Source: Arthrobacter sp. GMC3 (GTDB lineage: Bacteria > Actinomycetota > Actinomycetes > Actinomycetales > Micrococcaceae). From it: a stretch of 64,000 nt of DNA. The position numbers and the translations under genes are program-made. How positions within the stretch are numbered: position 1 is the first letter of the stretch; each line of letters opens with the position of its first letter. Where the stretch lies: NCBI RefSeq assembly GCF_002929305.1, contig NZ_PJIO01000003.1:372001-436000 (forward strand), written 5' to 3'. This document shows, piece after piece, positions 63,001 to 64,000 of the stretch. The notes under the pieces are model-generated. The model saw only the letters and a list, made by a program, of their open reading frames with translations, was not told where the DNA came from and searched no databases.

Positions 63001-63936
63001 TTGTCTCGCCGGGGCCATCAGTGCCGCGACGTATGTGGAGAAAGCGAGGAAAGTGCCAAGGGTGATCGCCTGGTGCAGGACCAGGTAACCGCCGACGGCG
63101 AGCACCGCAACCTGCCCCAGCGACGGGATAGCTTGCAGCAGCGGCTGGTAGCGAGCTTGCAGGCGGGTGGCCCGCATTTGGGAGCCATACAGTTTGCCCG
63201 CCGATTCTGCTATCCGCTCGATCTCGTGCTGCTCCTGCCCAAAGGCCTTGACCACGCGGACACCGTTGACAACCTCGTCAACGATTTGAACCACATCGCC
63301 TTCCCGCTGCTGGGCGTCCCAGGTGGCCGGGAAGATCCTCCATCGCATCCGGTAGGAGACAAATAGCAATGCCGGTGCCATGATCAGGCTGATGACTGCC
63401 AGCAGAGGTGAAAGATACAGCATGACGGCGATGGACATGACCATCATGAGAATGTTGCCGCTCATGATGGGCAGGAAAGACAGCAGCCCCTGAACGAGCG
63501 CCGAATCCGAGTTTGCCCGCGCCACCAGCTGACCGGTGGGCATACTGTCCAGGTTGCCGGCGTCCATGGCCTGCAGGTGCCGGTGCATGTCATTGCGCAG
63601 GTCGTACTGCACGGCAAGTGCCACCCGGCCGCCACGGTAGCGACGCAAATAGGAAAACAAGAAGGTCGCAATGCCCAGGAAGATCAGCAAGGCCAGCCAT
63701 GGCCACAGCGGTGATCTGGGAATCAGGATGACGTTGTCCACGATTTGCCGGGTGACCAGCGGGACGATGGTTTGCGCCGTGCTGCCCAGAATCGCGGCGC
63801 CGAAGGACACGAGCATGTCGGCCCGGTGCCGCATCAGGTAGCCCCAAAGGCGCCGGACCCAGCCCCGTTGGGCCCCAGTTCTTCCTTGTTCGGAAGGGGA
63901 TGCTGTGGCGGGGGTCCGGTCCCTGAGCTGCGTCAT
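60013..63936 (-). CDS. Fused ABC exporter with two TMD-NBD halves
   Basis: A 1307-residue single-chain ABC exporter (type IV fold). Half 1: six membrane segments (~40-330), NBD with Walker [10 protein letters not shown], signature NLSGGQRQRIALARA and Walker B RILVLDDATSAVD. A ~90-residue Gly/Ser/Pro-rich linker follows (SLGGGLGRGGGGGWRQ). Half 2: six segments, Walker A GETGAGKST, signature SLSAGQRQLIALARA, Walker B ILLLDEATANLD. Half 1 has Asp where the catalytic Glu should be, and half 2 an altered signature, so one ATP site is degenerate, as in asymmetric multidrug/lipid exporters. ATG 63936 has no strong ribosome site. Substrate unknown; the usual organisation is two separate genes. Confidence 0.92.
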   Translation of the reverse strand: MTQLRDRTPATASPSEQGRTGAQRGWVRRLWGYLMRHRADMLVSFGAAILGSTAQTIVPLVTRQIVDNVILIPRSPLWPWLALLIFLGIATFLFSYLRRYRGGRVALAVQYDLRNDMHRHLQAMDAGNLDSMPTGQLVARANSDSALVQGLLSFLPIMSGNILMMVMSIAVMLYLSPLLAVISLIMAPALLFVSYRMRWRIFPATWDAQQREGDVVQIVDEVVNGVRVVKAFGQEQHEIERIAESAGKLYGSQMRATRLQARYQPLLQAIPSLGQVAVLAVGGYLVLHQAITLGTFLAFSTYVAALMAPARQLAGLLTIGQQARAGLERIFQLLDLKPAIADAPNALELADVDGDIEFRNVRFAYAGASGGTRVLDGVSFHIAAGERVALVGPSGSGKSTATLLVSRFYDPQEGAVLVDGHDIRDLALASLRRRIGSVFEDSFLFSDTVRANIAYGCPEATDEQIEAAARISQAHDFVLGLPAGYDTMVGERGLNLSGGQRQRIALARAIVAQPRILVLDDATSAVDARTEEAIHVGLREATRGRTTLLVAHRLSSLHLADRIIVFDGGKIVATGTHERLLLTSAIYRSLLTGFDADDAPPSEGAALEEIAAYAARRKANAGPSPTSGTTASAWGHPREASASPGAAPAIGAPSLGGGLGRGGGGGWRQNLAPTPELLARVAALRPVRDTAAVDLSKETRPNKSFSLWALLGEFRRPLLLGLVLVVLDAGASLIGPVLVRTGIDQGVSEGLESVLFLASGIYLVATLADLFIEIGETFVTGRTAQRIMLSLRIRIWAQLQRLSLDYYEREMAGRIMTRMTTDVDQFESLIENGLLSALVAFVTFAGVGTALVIFNAELALCVFIVVVPLAIGTVMFRHRAAKLYDQSRERIAVVNADFQESLAGVRESQAFVHEAITIDRFRGFGRRYLNSRMAAQRLVAIYFPFVAFLADGADAIVLGVGAGMVTGGALSTGALIAFLLYIDMFFSPIQQLSQVFDAWQQTRVSVLRIGDLMRTETLTPNAAAAATPGRLSGELVLDGVHFSYPTEPIHHSGRPVLRGPADPRTLGPDYVGMQKPPEAIRGLELRIAPGETVALVGETGAGKSTVMKLLIRFYDPDTGSVRADGDDLRGLDLTGYRRQLGYVPQEAFLFTGSIRENIAYGRPESDDATVEAAARAVGAHDFIATLDGGYRHELSERGRSLSAGQRQLIALARAELVNPAILLLDEATANLDLATEAKVTAAMHQLANGRTTVVIAHRLQTAQAADRIVVLDNGRIVETGSHAELLTRRGAYAAMWDVFESGGATNR

Positions 63937-64000
63937 ATCAGCGCGGATCTGCCTGGCGTGTCTCTCCCGGTTCGACGCCGGTTGGACCCTTGCGGAGCTC

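Overview
This 64 kb window is high-GC actinobacterial DNA, most likely from Arthrobacter or a close Micrococcaceae relative. Three things point there. The first is the gene order: murA-plsC-gpsA-ddl ... thiL-DAK2-recG-rsmD ... coaD-DUF177-rpmF-rnc-mutM ... smc ... ftsY, all on the minus strand. The second is the set of AGGAG-type ribosome sites with many GTG/TTG starts and 1-4 nt translational couplings. The third is an oleA-oleBC-oleD locus of the Micrococcus/Arthrobacter type. I saw no tRNA, rRNA, CRISPR array, insertion sequence or phage gene.

The window reads best as a conserved housekeeping backbone opened by accessory blocks. (1) 0.3-17.3 kb, between smc and the ftsY edge: an MFS exporter, then a large flavin-monooxygenase region. 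That region has four luciferase-like (LLM) monooxygenases, two flavin/FMN reductases, a family-3 amino-acid-type ABC importer with a second orphan binding protein, a DUF1684 protein, an FAD-binding protein and a GNAT acetyltransferase. A TetR/zinc-alcohol-dehydrogenase pair follows. The gene content parallels the Bacillus subtilis yxe/ytm logic of importing, N-acetylating and oxidatively cleaving S-modified cysteines, but the substrate cannot be read from sequence. (2) 21.2-34.1 kb, between mutM and smc: the head-to-head long-chain olefin genes oleA, oleBC (fused) and oleD. They are followed by a 1599-residue secreted multi-domain protein (dimethylformamidase-beta-like, four DUF4082, three Ig-like domains), which converges on an operon of a propeller protein, an MFS transporter and an anchored low-complexity protein. 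(3) 38.7-43.5 kb, between coaD and rsmD: an aminotransferase, a spermidine-synthase-like protein, a Gfo/Idh/MocA oxidoreductase and a flotillin/NfeD-like pair. (4) 48.6-54.8 kb, between thiL and ddl: DUF2630, a GNAT, a urocanate hydratase homologue whose signature cysteine is alanine, an LCP cell-wall ligase, a DUF3515 lipoprotein and a methyltransferase. The right end carries a DUF559-like remnant and a fused two-half ABC exporter.

Backbone genes cover ribosome and RNA maturation (rpmF, rnc, rsmD), CoA and thiamine cofactors (coaD, thiL), DNA repair and chromosome structure (mutM, recG, smc), secretion (ftsY) and envelope building (murA, ddl, gpsA, plsC, LCP).

The most unusual non-coding signals lie in accessory block 1. 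Two four-unit arrays of a 5-bp motif, at an exact 10-bp period, point outward to the divergent promoters of the monooxygenase/ABC operon and the FAD/GNAT pair (13026-13115), with matching spacing to each promoter. A related phased array lies at 2669-2723. A set of 13-bp repeats with 32-bp period sits between two strong terminators at 5286-5441.
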